Assembly: GCF_000305935.1 (NCBI RefSeq)
Contig: NC_018870.1
Span: 1,907,001-1,971,000 of the forward strand
Reading direction: 5' to 3'
From: Thermacetogenium phaeum DSM 12270
GTDB taxonomy: Bacteria > Bacillota > DSM-12270 > Thermacetogeniales > Thermacetogeniaceae
Length of the DNA: 64,000 nt
The translations under genes and the position numbers were made by a program. The notes under the pieces are model-generated. The model was not told the origin of the DNA, ran no database searches, and was given only the letters and a program-made list of their open reading frames with translations. Positions 29,684 to 39,338 of this stretch are shown here, piece after piece (the stretch's first letter is position 1; every line of letters begins with the position of its first letter).

Positions 29684-30712
29684 TTACTCCGCAAGAATTC
29701 GCAGAGCAAATTTCCCCTGTCCGAAGACCGTCCCCTTGCCCACGTGGATCAGTTCGCCCAGCAGGAGCAGGGGAAGGAATTCCGCAAGCGGCCCTTCGTA
29801 GACCGCCCGCCCTACGAAACCCTCCAGGGGGATCCGTCGCCCCTGGCGGGACGAGTAGCGCCCGATGGTGACCCAGGAGGTTTTGTCCCGGACGAGGTGC
29901 ACCTCACAGGCGCGCCGGATGACCTCGGGGAATTCTGCCTCGTAGAGAAAGCCGTGGTAGAAATAGCAGAGGGATGAAACGCGGCGAAGCAGATTGCGGA
30001 TGATGGTATGAAACTCCGGGGTGTGGATTGCTGCGCCTTGATGGGTGATTCGGGTTGGTGTGCAGAAGTTGATCTCAATTTTCTGCAGGCCGTCTACCGG
30101 ATACCCGGCAGCCCTGTTCCAGATGTCTTCGGCGGTAACGGATAGATCACGAGGCCTGACGATCCGGTCTTCCCGTCGATAGATAACGGCGGCCACACCT
30201 GTAAGAGGATTAACTGCGACTATTTCCTCCAGGAAAAACGGCCTGCGCCCTTTGCCGATGCCCCGGTGTGTAAACTCCTCAAGGGTGACGACGAAATAGG
30301 GCAGAAGGTTTCTCGCCCTTCCAAAGAGGAGCAGGGTAAAGTCAAAGGCCTCTCCCGGGCTGTAGCGGGTTTTCTCATCCGGCGGAGGTTCCAGGACAAA
30401 GGGCCGGGGAACGGCATCAAAGCTGCGCAGGACTTCGGATTCAGGCGGCGGCTCGCTCTCGAAGACCAGAGTATACGGACAGCCGTGCTTTAAACGGCAC
30501 TTTTTGCACTCACCGGTGCCGTCTGAGCAGACGAGGCGCCGAAAGGTTCCGGCAAACCCGCCGCGGAAGGTGGAACCCTTGTAGGGTGGAAGGATGACGC
30601 CGTCTGCGCCGGCGCGAAATCGCGCTTCATAGCGGCTGAGAACGAGGCCCTGCGGGCAAGGAAGGAAACTCAAAGGAAACACCTGCCATGCCATTGATCC
30701 CAAGAAGGGCAT
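29684..30712 (-). CDS. cas6: Cas6 family crRNA-processing endoribonuclease
   Basis: Up to 342 residues; the true start is uncertain because no good site precedes the ATGs at 30712 or 30694, and the conserved part begins at about residue 27 (SRYEARFRAG). Features of PF10040-type Cas6: an N-terminal strand followed by YKGSTFRGGFAGTFRRLVC, a Cys cluster CKKCRLKHGCPY, and the C-terminal Gly-rich loop HVGKGTVFGQGKF. It should cut within each 37-nt repeat to leave an 8-nt 5' handle. It is separated from the WYL gene by 195 bp but is on the same strand. Confidence 0.87.
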   Translation of the reverse strand: MPFLGSMAWQVFPLSFLPCPQGLVLSRYEARFRAGADGVILPPYKGSTFRGGFAGTFRRLVCSDGTGECKKCRLKHGCPYTLVFESEPPPESEVLRSFDAVPRPFVLEPPPDEKTRYSPGEAFDFTLLLFGRARNLLPYFVVTLEEFTHRGIGKGRRPFFLEEIVAVNPLTGVAAVIYRREDRIVRPRDLSVTAEDIWNRAAGYPVDGLQKIEINFCTPTRITHQGAAIHTPEFHTIIRNLLRRVSSLCYFYHGFLYEAEFPEVIRRACEVHLVRDKTSWVTIGRYSSRQGRRIPLEGFVGRAVYEGPLAEFLPLLLLGELIHVGKGTVFGQGKFALRILAE

Positions 30713-31007
30713 TATGTTAATAAGACAGGAGAAATATTCCTGCTGCTGACACGCTTCCCATCGGGTTTACAAGTTGCCCTTAATGACATTCGGAATGCCC
30801 TGGTGGCATTCACTTCCTGGCATATCAGAATATGCTTCTTCTGTTAAATTCGACAAAGAGAGCATTTTCCCTTCAAGAAACTATTATCACCCCCAAGGAA
30901 AGTAGGGGAAGAAGCCCGTCCAGAATTCTCTTTTTGGGAAAAGAAAACACCCCGGCTACTTTCCCGGGGTGCAGTCTCCAGTTTCACTTCAACGGCAGCG
31001 GCACATC
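30713..31007. other. Gap upstream of cas6
   Basis: About 295 bp lying between the cas6 start and the end of the acyl-CoA ligase gene. It holds the ligase terminator and presumably the cas6 promoter; no gene was seen. Confidence 0.4.
30941..30971 (-). terminator. Rho-independent terminator of the acyl-CoA ligase gene
   Basis: Stem CACCCCGG/CCGGGGTG with a 7-8 nt loop at 30948-30971, followed on the minus strand by TTTTCTTTT. It lies about 35 bp past the ligase stop. Confidence 0.85.
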
Positions 31008-32573
31008 CTAAACAACCTGGGCTACACTTCTCGCACAGTACTTTTCGCGCAGCTTCGGCTTTTCGATCTTACCCGTTGGGTTGCGCGGCACCTTGTCGAA
31101 AAAGACCCGCCGCGGCCTCTTGTACCTGGGTAGGGCCTGGCAGAACTCCATCACCATCTCCTCGGTCAGCATTCTTCCGGGCTTGGGTTCCACAATGGCT
31201 ACGGGAACCTCCCCCAAACGCCGGTCGGGCATACCGATGACGGCCGCATCCCTGATGTCGTCGTGCCTTCTGAGGAATTCCTCTATCTCCACCGGAAAGA
31301 TATTCTCTCCCCCGACGATGACGATATCCTTCTTCCGGTCGACCAGGTAAATAAAGCCGTCCCGGTCCTGGCGTGCCATATCACCGGTATAAAGCCATCC
31401 GTCCTTCAACACCTTGCGGGTGGCCTCCGGGTTGTTGTAATACCCCTTCATGACCCCCGGCCCCCTGACGATGAGTTCGCCTACCTTACCGACGGGAACA
31501 GGCCTGCCCTCTTCATCGACGATCATGGCCTCCCAGTTGAAACCCGGCCTCCCGATAGCCCCGACCTTATGGATGTTTTCTATTCCCAGGTGCACACATC
31601 CCGGCCCTGTGGATTCGCTCAGGCCGTAATTGGTGTCGTACATGTGGTTGGGGAAATACTTCTTCCACCTGATGATCAGGCTCGGAGGCACGGGCTGGGC
31701 GCCGATGTGCATCAGCCGCCACTGATCAAGGTGATAGTCCTTCAGGTTCACTTCACCGCTTTCAATGGCATCAAGTATGTCCTGTGCCCACGGCACCAAA
31801 AGCCAGACGATGGTCACTCTTTCTTCCGATACCGCCTCCAGTATCCAGTGGGGTTTCACCCCGCGCAGAATAACGGCCTTAGAACCAACGATGAGGCTTC
31901 CGAACCAGTGCATTTTCGCCCCGGTATGGTAGAGCGGGGGAATGCACAGGAAGTTGTCCTCATGCTGTTGCAGGTGGTGGCGGTTTTCGGTGATGCACGC
32001 CGAAACCAGGTTGGCGTGCGTCAGCAAGATCGGCTTGGGAGCTCCGGTGGTGCCTGACGTAAAGTAGAGGGCGGCATCATCGGTGTCGGCCAGCGCGATG
32101 CCGGGGTCGTCAGGGGGAAGCTGAGCGAGGATTTCCGAAAAGCTCTCCGCCCCTTGAGGGCAGTCCTCACCTACATAAATATAGTAATCAACACAGTTCA
32201 GATCATCTTTAATCGCTGCGATCCTTTCCGTAAACTGAGACTCATAAAACAGCGCCCGCGCCTCGACGATGGCGAGGCACCTTTTGATCTCTTCCGAAGT
32301 ATAGCGAAAATTCAGGGGAACCGCCAGGGCACCCGTCTTCAGAATGCCAAAGTAAATAGGAAGCCACTCCAGGCAGTTCATCAACAGGATGGCGACCTTA
32401 TCCCCCTGCCCGATGCCGCGTTCCAGCAGAGCACCGGCGATCTTGTTGGCCATGTTTTCAAACTCCAGCCAGGTGATCTCCCTCCGCCTGCCCAGAGCCG
32501 GATCCCGCTCTATCAAAGCGGTTTCTTCGGGGTACATCCTGGCATTGCGAGAAAGCATCTCCGTTATCGGCAT
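31008..32573 (-). CDS. Acyl-CoA synthetase / AMP-dependent ligase
   Basis: 521 residues from ATG 32573 with GGAGG upstream. Contains the P-loop-like YFTSGTTGAPKP, the YGLSEST adenylate motif, the DGWLYTGDMARQD hinge and the C-terminal PRNPTGKIEK lysine motif. This is the class I adenylate-forming fold, activating a carboxylate with ATP and transferring it to CoA. Chain-length preference cannot be read from sequence. A divergent amidohydrolase gene lies upstream on the other strand. Confidence 0.9.
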   Translation of the reverse strand: MPITEMLSRNARMYPEETALIERDPALGRRREITWLEFENMANKIAGALLERGIGQGDKVAILLMNCLEWLPIYFGILKTGALAVPLNFRYTSEEIKRCLAIVEARALFYESQFTERIAAIKDDLNCVDYYIYVGEDCPQGAESFSEILAQLPPDDPGIALADTDDAALYFTSGTTGAPKPILLTHANLVSACITENRHHLQQHEDNFLCIPPLYHTGAKMHWFGSLIVGSKAVILRGVKPHWILEAVSEERVTIVWLLVPWAQDILDAIESGEVNLKDYHLDQWRLMHIGAQPVPPSLIIRWKKYFPNHMYDTNYGLSESTGPGCVHLGIENIHKVGAIGRPGFNWEAMIVDEEGRPVPVGKVGELIVRGPGVMKGYYNNPEATRKVLKDGWLYTGDMARQDRDGFIYLVDRKKDIVIVGGENIFPVEIEEFLRRHDDIRDAAVIGMPDRRLGEVPVAIVEPKPGRMLTEEMVMEFCQALPRYKRPRRVFFDKVPRNPTGKIEKPKLREKYCARSVAQVV

Positions 32574-32922
32574 AAACCCAACCTCCCTGCACTCCGACCG
32601 CAAATTACGGCCGGACCTTCCGTTTTCCCTGATGAGCTATCCGGACAAAAAAATAAAGAGCTTCCATCCTTCCGTTCTACCATCGATCACCCTTCCTTGC
32701 GAATTATTTTATTGTAGGGGATATCTTCCAAGGCAGGCTATAAACCGATCCCTAATTAATCTCTATGATCTGAATCCTGGAAAATACCCGGTGTTCTGCT
32801 ATAATAGCATCATAGCACATTTTTTTATTTAATTCTAGATAGTGCCGGAGATTCCTGCCCGAGTAAATTGGGTTTCAATTTATAAAGCTTTTTTCGAAAA
32901 TCGGGAGGTAAGTCAGAACAAG

Positions 32923-33711
32923 ATGATCATTGACGTCCACACCCACTGCTTTCCGGACGAGCTGGCGCCGAGAGCAATCCCCCTCCTTGCTCAAAAGGCA
33001 GGCATACCTGCTTATACCGACGGCACCATTAAGGCCCTCAAAAAGTCGATGAGGGATTCCGGAGTCGACATCAGTGTGCTCCAGCCGGTGGCGACGAAGC
33101 CATCCCAAACCGCTACCATCAACCGCTGGGCGGCCGGGGTTCAGGATCAAAACATTATTACCTTCGGCACCATTCACCCGGACTATCCCAACTGGCAAGA
33201 GGAAATCAAGTGGCTGGCTTCTGCCGGCATCAAAGGGGTCAAATTTCATCCCGATTACCAGGATTACTATGTTGATGACCCAGGAGTCTTCCCCATCTAC
33301 GAAGAGCTCTTCAAGCAGGGTATGATCGTGCTCTTTCATGCGGGGATCGACGTCGGGCTTCCGGACCCCTGCCACTGCCCCCCTTCCCGCCTGAAAAAAG
33401 TTCTGGACGCCTTCCCCGGCGCCTGTATTATCGCCGCCCACATGGGTGGTTACGACTACTGGGACGAGGTTGAAGAGTATTTATTAGGACGGGATATATA
33501 CTTCGACACATCATACTCCATCACGGATTTAGGGCCGGAAGCCATAAAACGGATCATCAGAGGGCACGGCGTTCAAAAGATCCTCTTCGGTTCGGATTCT
33601 CCTTGGGGCCATCAGAAAAGCGAAATTTCGTTGATTAAATCCATAGGTTTAAAGAAAACAGAAATCGCCATGATCCTGGGAGATAATGCCAAGAGGTTGT
33701 TAAGGCTTTAA
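32923..33711 (+). CDS. Amidohydrolase-family metal-dependent hydrolase (TIM barrel)
   Basis: 262 residues from ATG 32923. Opens with MIIDVHTHCF (HxH metal site), has GVKFHPDYQ, a middle HAGIDVGLPDP, AAHMGGYD and a late FGSDSPWG Asp. These are the metal ligands of PF04909 amidohydrolases, a group that includes aminocarboxymuconate decarboxylase-like enzymes. An earlier frame start at 32842 is unsupported; the GGGAGG site sits about 13 bases before 32923. Substrate not determined. Confidence 0.85.
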   Translation: MIIDVHTHCFPDELAPRAIPLLAQKAGIPAYTDGTIKALKKSMRDSGVDISVLQPVATKPSQTATINRWAAGVQDQNIITFGTIHPDYPNWQEEIKWLASAGIKGVKFHPDYQDYYVDDPGVFPIYEELFKQGMIVLFHAGIDVGLPDPCHCPPSRLKKVLDAFPGACIIAAHMGGYDYWDEVEEYLLGRDIYFDTSYSITDLGPEAIKRIIRGHGVQKILFGSDSPWGHQKSEISLIKSIGLKKTEIAMILGDNAKRLLRL

Positions 33712-33823
33712 TGCTATTCCGCAACCGAAACACGGTGTTTGCCACCCACCGCTTGTTTCCGGCAGGAGGGCCAGCCGGAGCGATCCCGTCCGGCCATTAC
33801 CGAACGTGTCCGGTTAATAAAAA

Positions 33824-34171
33824 CTACACTTCCCCTTCTTCCGGCACTATACAGATAATAGCAAATTCCTGTTCCCCGCCGTTGATAAACTGATGCTCCT
33901 TCCCACCGGGGATAAAGGCCACAGACCCCTCCTCCAGATCGTGTTCCTTGCCGTCCAGGAAGAGGATACCCGAGCCCTTCACCACGTAGTTGATATGCGG
34001 CCACGGATGGGAATGGCGGGGAGTATTGCCGTTTGCGGCCAACGTGAAGAGGCGCATAACCCAGCCTTCCCAACCCTGAACAGGTCCGACCAGAACCTGC
34101 TTAACCACACTTCTGGCTCCCGGAGCCGCCACTTGCACCGCTCGGATATTTTTGACGTTATCGATGTACAT
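33824..34171 (-). CDS. Small cupin-domain protein
   Basis: 115 residues from ATG 34171 (AGGAGAGGG upstream). The two cupin motifs are visible: TPRHSHPWPHINYVVKGSG and the later GSVAFIPGGKEHQFIN. The conserved His residues suggest a bound metal. Many such proteins are sugar- or small-molecule-binding or isomerising enzymes. It converges on the amidohydrolase gene. Confidence 0.85.
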   Translation of the reverse strand: MYIDNVKNIRAVQVAAPGARSVVKQVLVGPVQGWEGWVMRLFTLAANGNTPRHSHPWPHINYVVKGSGILFLDGKEHDLEEGSVAFIPGGKEHQFINGGEQEFAIICIVPEEGEV

Positions 34172-34302
34172 AAACCCTCTCCTCTTTTCCATTTTTACCT
34201 CAAGGTCATATCCTTTCTCTGCTGCTTCTCTTTGCATCTCTTATCTTAACACAAGAAACCGCCTGTCAGGTACCTCCCAGAGCAACTGCACCACAAATCC
34301 GG

Positions 34303-36135
34303 CTATGATACCCGCTTAAACTGACTGGAATAAAGTTGGTAGTAGACTCCTTTCCGTTTCAGCAATTCCTCATGAGTCCCCCTTTCGACGATTTCCCCCC
34401 CGTTGACAACAAGAATCAGGTCGGCGTTTCTGACGGTACTCAAACGGTGAGCGATGACAAAGCTCGTGCGCCCTTTCATCAGCGTCAGCATGGCCTGCCG
34501 GAGATAATACTCAGTACGGGTATCCACGTTGCTGGTTGCCTCATCCAGCACGAGAATTGCAGGATCGGCCAGAATAGCCCTGGCAATGGCAAGCAACTGC
34601 CTTTGACCCTGGCTCAGGTTCGAACCGTTTTCGGTTAATATTGTGTCATAGCCTTGAGGAAGACGGCGGATAAAGTGATCGGCGTTGGCCAATCTGGCAG
34701 CTCTTTCAACCTCCTCATCGGTAGCATCCAGTCTTCCGTAGCGGATATTATTCCGTACCGATTCTGAGAAGAGGAAGGTATTCTGCAAAACTATACCCAG
34801 TGCGGAGCGCAGGCTGTTTCTCCGAATTTGCCGGATATCTCTGCCATCGATAGTGATCTTACCCCTGTCAACATCGTAGAAGCGGCAAAGCAGGTTTACT
34901 ATCGTCGTCTTGCCGGCACCGGTAGGGCCTACCAGGGCGATCGTCTGTCCAGGACGAACATCCAGATTGATATTTTTCACAACAGGTGAATCCTTTCGGT
35001 AGCCGAAAAAGACATCTTGAAACCTTACCGCTCCTGCCACCTCATTGAGGACAACCGCATCCGGCTCATCTGCCGGCTCAGGCTCCTCGTCCATCACCTC
35101 AAAAACCCTTTCGGCACCTGCCAGAGCTACCTGGATCATGTTAAACTGGTTGGCCATCTCATTCAGCGGCCTGGAGAACTGCCTGGAATAATTCAAAAAA
35201 CTGGCTATAACACCTACGGTGATGATGTTTCTGACCGCAAGATATCCTCCCACACCTGCGACTATGGCAAAGCCGATATTGTTCAGAAGGTTCATCAAGG
35301 GAGGCATAATCCCTGAAAAAATCTGGGCACGAACGGACACGGCCCTTAAGCGCTGATTACACTTTTCAAATTCCAGAATATTATCCTCTTCTCGAGAGAA
35401 CAGCTTCACAACTTTCTGGCCTGAGATGGTCTCCTCGATAAAGCCGTTCAGATGACCTAACTCCTTTTGCTGATCCACAAAAAGCAGGCGCGTACGTCTG
35501 GCAACCATCCCCGTACAGAAAAGCATGACGGGGACGATAAGCATTGTAAACAGGGTTAACAAAGGGCTGAGATACAACATCATCGCAAGTGTGCCGGTAA
35601 AGGTAAAAACGCTGGAAAAGAACTGCGTAACACTCGTGCTTAAAGTATTGCTTATGTTTTCAACATCATTGGTTAGTCTGCTCATCAAATCACCGTGCGG
35701 CCTGCTATCAAAGAAACTCAACGGAAGAACCTGAAGCTTTTTAAAGAGATCCTTCCTGATCTCCAGGACGGTTTCCTGCGCCAGTCCGACCATAATGTGA
35801 TTCTGCAGCCAGGTGCACAGAGCACCCAGGATATATATCACCAGCATCAAGACTGAAATGCCGATCAGGCCACGAATATCTCCGGGGATAATATAATCAT
35901 CGATAGCTCTCCCGATCAAAAAGGGACCTGTCAGGTTGAATGCGGCGCTCAGGGCAACCATCATCAACACCAAACCCAAAGCGGCTTTTTTAGGCTTCAG
36001 ATACTTCCCTAGCCTTTTCAACGTTTCGCGGGCATTTTTTACTTTAGGTGCGGTTGCGAATCTTCCCTGAAGATGGTGCCCACGACCGAAACCCGCAACA
36101 GGCCCCATCGGCCTTCCGGTGCCGTTACCGGACAA
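34303..36135 (-). CDS. ABC exporter half, consensus ATPase site subunit
   Basis: 610 residues: an N-terminal tail, six membrane helices, then a nucleotide-binding domain with Walker A GPTGAGKTT, signature LSQGQRQ and Walker B ILVLDEATSNVD (catalytic Glu present). It starts at TTG with GGAGGAGG upstream and overlaps the preceding ABC gene by 11 bp. Together they form a heterodimeric exporter like BmrCD, LmrCD or TM287/288, which expel drugs or lipophilic compounds. Confidence 0.92.
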   Translation of the reverse strand: MSGNGTGRPMGPVAGFGRGHHLQGRFATAPKVKNARETLKRLGKYLKPKKAALGLVLMMVALSAAFNLTGPFLIGRAIDDYIIPGDIRGLIGISVLMLVIYILGALCTWLQNHIMVGLAQETVLEIRKDLFKKLQVLPLSFFDSRPHGDLMSRLTNDVENISNTLSTSVTQFFSSVFTFTGTLAMMLYLSPLLTLFTMLIVPVMLFCTGMVARRTRLLFVDQQKELGHLNGFIEETISGQKVVKLFSREEDNILEFEKCNQRLRAVSVRAQIFSGIMPPLMNLLNNIGFAIVAGVGGYLAVRNIITVGVIASFLNYSRQFSRPLNEMANQFNMIQVALAGAERVFEVMDEEPEPADEPDAVVLNEVAGAVRFQDVFFGYRKDSPVVKNINLDVRPGQTIALVGPTGAGKTTIVNLLCRFYDVDRGKITIDGRDIRQIRRNSLRSALGIVLQNTFLFSESVRNNIRYGRLDATDEEVERAARLANADHFIRRLPQGYDTILTENGSNLSQGQRQLLAIARAILADPAILVLDEATSNVDTRTEYYLRQAMLTLMKGRTSFVIAHRLSTVRNADLILVVNGGEIVERGTHEELLKRKGVYYQLYSSQFKRVS

Positions 36136-37867
36136 GTTCTACCTCCTCCTCCCCCAGTTGAGATCTGCAGATATCCCGGTAAACAGGGCTGGTTCTCAAC
36201 AGTTCCTCATGGGTACCCTGTGCTACTATTTTCCCCCTCTCAAGGAGCAGGATCTTATCCGCATCCACTATCGGACTGATCCGTTGGGTAATGATGATCA
36301 TCGTAGTATCCCGCAAAAACATTCTGAGGGCCTGGTGGATCTTGACCTCAGTTTCTGCATCTACGGCGCTGGTGCTGTCATCAAGAATCAGCACAGGAGG
36401 CCTTTTTACCAGTGCTCTGGCGATGGCAAGTCGTTGTTTCTGCCCCCCGGATATGTTCACACCGCGCTGCCCGAGGTGGGTTTCGTAACCATCCTTGAAG
36501 CTCATTATAAAATCGTGCGCCTGGGCTGCCTTTGCAGCAGCGATCACTTCATCATCTGTAGCATCCTTTTTGCCCCAGCGAAGATTATCCTTGATAGTAC
36601 CTGAAAACAACATTGATTCCTGAGGCACAATACCGATACCCTCTCTCAACGTTTTCAGCTTGATGCTACGCACATCTCTTCCATCCACCAAAACCCTTCC
36701 CTCTGTCACATCATAAAGGCGCGGAATCAGATTGACCAACGTCGACTTGCCCGAACCGGTCTCCCCCAGAATAGCCACCCTTTCTCCGGGAGCTACGGAA
36801 AAAGACACGTTTTTCAATACCGGTTCGCCGCTATCCCCTTTGTACTTGAAGGTGACATTTTCAAAAACAATGCTGCCATTCCTGATGGGAGCATCAGAAG
36901 CATCAGCAACATCTTTAATATCCACTTCGGTTTCCAACACCTCATTGATCCGGTCGGCAGAGGCTTTCGCTCGTGAAAACATCATCAAAATATAACCGAC
37001 CATTAACAAAGAAAAAAGAATGATCGTCATGTAGTTGATAAAAGCCATTACCTGCCCGACCTGAAAATCTCCTCTTTTTACTTGAATTCCCCCGAACCAA
37101 ATCACAGCCACAATACTTAAATTCATGATCAGCATCATCAGAGGCATGATCAGCACGATCAGTCTTGACGCCCTAATTGCTATCTCAGCCAATTCCTCAT
37201 TGGCGGTACCGAACCTGGCGTTTTCCAGTTCCATCCTGGCAAACGCCTTCACCACCCGCACTCCGCTGAGATTCTCCCTGATAACCGCATTGACCCTGTC
37301 CAGTTTTTGCTGGACCATGGCAAACAGAGGAAAACTCTTTTTCATAATCAGAGCATGAGAAACAATCAGCAAGGGTATTGTAATCCCGAATATCAACGAC
37401 AATCGGGGGTTGATACTCAAAGCCATCACAAGCCCTCCAACACAAAGGAGAGGCGCCCTGACCAGCATTCGCAGTGACATGAGAACAACCATCTGCACCT
37501 GTACGATATCATTAGTCAGTCTGGTAATCAAAGAAGCGGCCTTAAATCTATCCAGGTTCGCAAAGGAAAACTGCTGTATTTTTTTATAAACGGCGGATCT
37601 CAAGTCGGTCCCCATGTTGACACCGGCGTAACTCGAAGCAGCAATACAACCAAGGCCGCCCAACAAACCCATCAGAGCTATCCCTACCATTTGAAGACCG
37701 GTGGTGATGATAAAGGGCATATTTCCGTTAGCAATACCCTCATCAACGATCCTGGCCATCAAGGTAGGTTGCAACAGGTCGGAGGTAACTTCTACGAACA
37801 TAAACAAAGGGGCCAGCAGCGTCGCCATCCAGTAAGGCTTCAGATATTTAAATAACCCGAACAACAC
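36125..37867 (-). CDS. ABC exporter half, degenerate ATPase site subunit
   Basis: 580 residues from GTG 37867 with GGGAGGAG upstream. Six membrane helices precede a nucleotide-binding domain with Walker A GETGSGKST, signature ISGGQKQR and Walker B VLILDDSTSAVD. The residue after Walker B is Asp instead of catalytic Glu, typical of the non-hydrolysing half of heterodimeric exporters. It lies 20 bp after the marR-type gene. Confidence 0.92.
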   Translation of the reverse strand: MLFGLFKYLKPYWMATLLAPLFMFVEVTSDLLQPTLMARIVDEGIANGNMPFIITTGLQMVGIALMGLLGGLGCIAASSYAGVNMGTDLRSAVYKKIQQFSFANLDRFKAASLITRLTNDIVQVQMVVLMSLRMLVRAPLLCVGGLVMALSINPRLSLIFGITIPLLIVSHALIMKKSFPLFAMVQQKLDRVNAVIRENLSGVRVVKAFARMELENARFGTANEELAEIAIRASRLIVLIMPLMMLIMNLSIVAVIWFGGIQVKRGDFQVGQVMAFINYMTIILFSLLMVGYILMMFSRAKASADRINEVLETEVDIKDVADASDAPIRNGSIVFENVTFKYKGDSGEPVLKNVSFSVAPGERVAILGETGSGKSTLVNLIPRLYDVTEGRVLVDGRDVRSIKLKTLREGIGIVPQESMLFSGTIKDNLRWGKKDATDDEVIAAAKAAQAHDFIMSFKDGYETHLGQRGVNISGGQKQRLAIARALVKRPPVLILDDSTSAVDAETEVKIHQALRMFLRDTTMIIITQRISPIVDADKILLLERGKIVAQGTHEELLRTSPVYRDICRSQLGEEEVELVR

Positions 37868-37887
37868 CTGCTCCTCCCATCAAAAAA

Positions 37888-38340
37888 TCAGCAAGAGCCA
37901 TCCTCACCGATCGCTTGCAAAAGGTTATCCTTAATTTGCAATAAAAAGCGGCGCAACAGAACCTTTTCGTTCTGCGTAAACCCCCGAAAAGCCTCCTCGT
38001 TGAGGACCCTCAGTTTTTCTTCCACCTGTGCCTGCAATTCTCTTCCCTTATCGGTCAGATAGACGCGGGTAACCCGCCTGTCTTCGGGATCGGGCCTCCT
38101 CTCAATCAACCCGACTTTTTCCATGCGTTTTAGTCCGTCGGTTATGGTTGCCGGCTTTAAATGAAGCCTATCCGCTATCTCCTTTTGGGTACGCCCGTCT
38201 TCTTCCCACAGGATGAAAAGAATGGGTGGCTGCCCTCGATACAGCCCCAGTTTCCCGAACAGCTTATGAACCCGGGCACGGTGCAGCCTGATGACCTGCC
38301 CTAGTAGGAAATCCAGGGAATCACTGTTAGCGATTTTCAT
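37888..38340 (-). CDS. MarR family regulator of the ABC exporter
   Basis: 150 residues. The winged helix reads RTQKEIADRLHLKPATITDGLKRMEKVGLIERRPDPEDRRVTRVYLTDKG; the DxRxxRV wing is typical of MarR. It is the first gene of the exporter operon, so it probably represses its own transcription and is released by an exported compound. A palindrome just upstream may be its operator. Confidence 0.92.
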   Translation of the reverse strand: MKIANSDSLDFLLGQVIRLHRARVHKLFGKLGLYRGQPPILFILWEEDGRTQKEIADRLHLKPATITDGLKRMEKVGLIERRPDPEDRRVTRVYLTDKGRELQAQVEEKLRVLNEEAFRGFTQNEKVLLRRFLLQIKDNLLQAIGEDGSC

Positions 38341-38362
38341 CTCACATCCACCGTTATATCGT

Positions 38363-38374
38363 TTAGATATCTAA
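38363..38374 (-). promoter_or_regulatory. Candidate MarR operator palindrome
   Basis: A perfect 12-bp palindrome TTAGATATCTAA lies 23-34 bp upstream of the marR start codon, where a repressor would block transcription. Inferred from symmetry and position only. Confidence 0.5.
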
Positions 38375-38424
38375 CTATTCTTATCGTACCGTTTCAGATT
38401 CTGATGTCAAGGGGGTGATCAAAT

Positions 38425-38720
38425 ATGGGCGGGTATAATTTCATCAGCCTGCAGACTCCGAAAGGAAACAGAGTTATTTTGGAGAAAATACTCGGTTATA
38501 AAGAAATTTTCCGGAGCGCTAACTCCGGAGCATTTAATACCAGCCGTTTTCTGGCCCGAACGCTGGGCTTGCTGGTCGGCATTTCATCTGGTGCGGCGGC
38601 CTATGCCGCCAAGGAGGTGGCCAATCGTCCGGAAAAGCCGGCAAGTGGATCGTGGTGTTTCTTCCAGATGGAGGTGAGCGTTATCTCAGCACGGGCCTTT
38701 TCCAAAGCGAAGAGAGGTAG
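38425..38720 (+). pseudogene. 3' remnant of a cysteine synthase gene (cysK)
   Basis: The reading AFNTSRFLARTLGLLVGISSG followed by AAAYAAKEVANRPE is the C-terminal PLP-binding region of O-acetylserine sulfhydrylase. A frameshift near 38645 moves the continuation (GKWIVVFLPDGGERYLSTGLF) to another frame, ending at a TAG at 38718-38720. Residues N-terminal to about 38500 do not match. Only the last quarter of the gene survives. Confidence 0.8.
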
Positions 38721-38757
38721 ATACGGCATCGCTGAAGTGCCCTACCTATGCCCCCCT

Positions 38758-38940
38758 CTATCGCCCGCTGTCGTTACTTCGTTTTTTCTCTTTCTTCACC
38801 CTGTTTTCTTTTTTATGGTAGGCAACAACATATTTGTCGATAAGTCGGCTGATCCTCAGAAGGACATCCTTGCTGAGGTTTAAGCTGTAAGCATTATTGA
38901 GAATTTTGCGGGCTGCCTCTATCTTTTCTTTCTCATTCAT
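38758..38940 (-). CDS. Spo0E-like sporulation regulatory protein
   Basis: 60 residues from ATG 38940. The pattern of a first helix IEAARKILNNAY and a second with DVLLRISRLIDKYVVAYHK (S/R-x-LI-x2-Y) is that of Spo0E-type aspartyl-phosphatases, which dephosphorylate Spo0A~P and delay sporulation. The match is short, so confidence is moderate. Confidence 0.65.
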   Translation of the reverse strand: MNEKEKIEAARKILNNAYSLNLSKDVLLRISRLIDKYVVAYHKKENRVKKEKKRSNDSGR

Positions 38941-39338
38941 CCCCAGCACCCCCGAAGAAATAGCCGCAGATGTATTTTATAGGGATTACACGCAAATTGC
39001 AAATTTTATTTATTGGCTATCTGCTTCGAATTTTCTGGTAATAGCTCTCATGGTGCTGCTTTTTATCCCTACTCCTTGATCGGCTAATATGATCTTCCAA
39101 TACAGGGAGATGTTTGATAATCTTGTTATAATCCACCCGAAATACCGTTGCTTCCCTGCTGTCACTGCATTCAGAGAACCCAGGAAACGCAAACTTCGGG
39201 TGGATCATTTTTTGCCCCCCAAATATCCTGAAAGACACAGCCGGAGATTGGCTTACGGCAAACCCTTCATATATGCCGTTTGCTGATTCAGGTAATGCTC
39301 AAATTCCGGTAAAGTTAATAAGTGGGGAGTATTACAAA
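38941..39338. other. Gap with a long inverted repeat and T-run
   Basis: About 400 bp without a convincing gene. It contains 11-nt arms (ATCCACCCGAA at 39131-39141 and its complement at 39195-39205) around 53 nt, with secondary pairing inside, followed on the plus strand by CATTTTTTG. It may be a terminator-ended RNA leader or a small mobile remnant upstream of the XRE gene. Confidence 0.45.
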
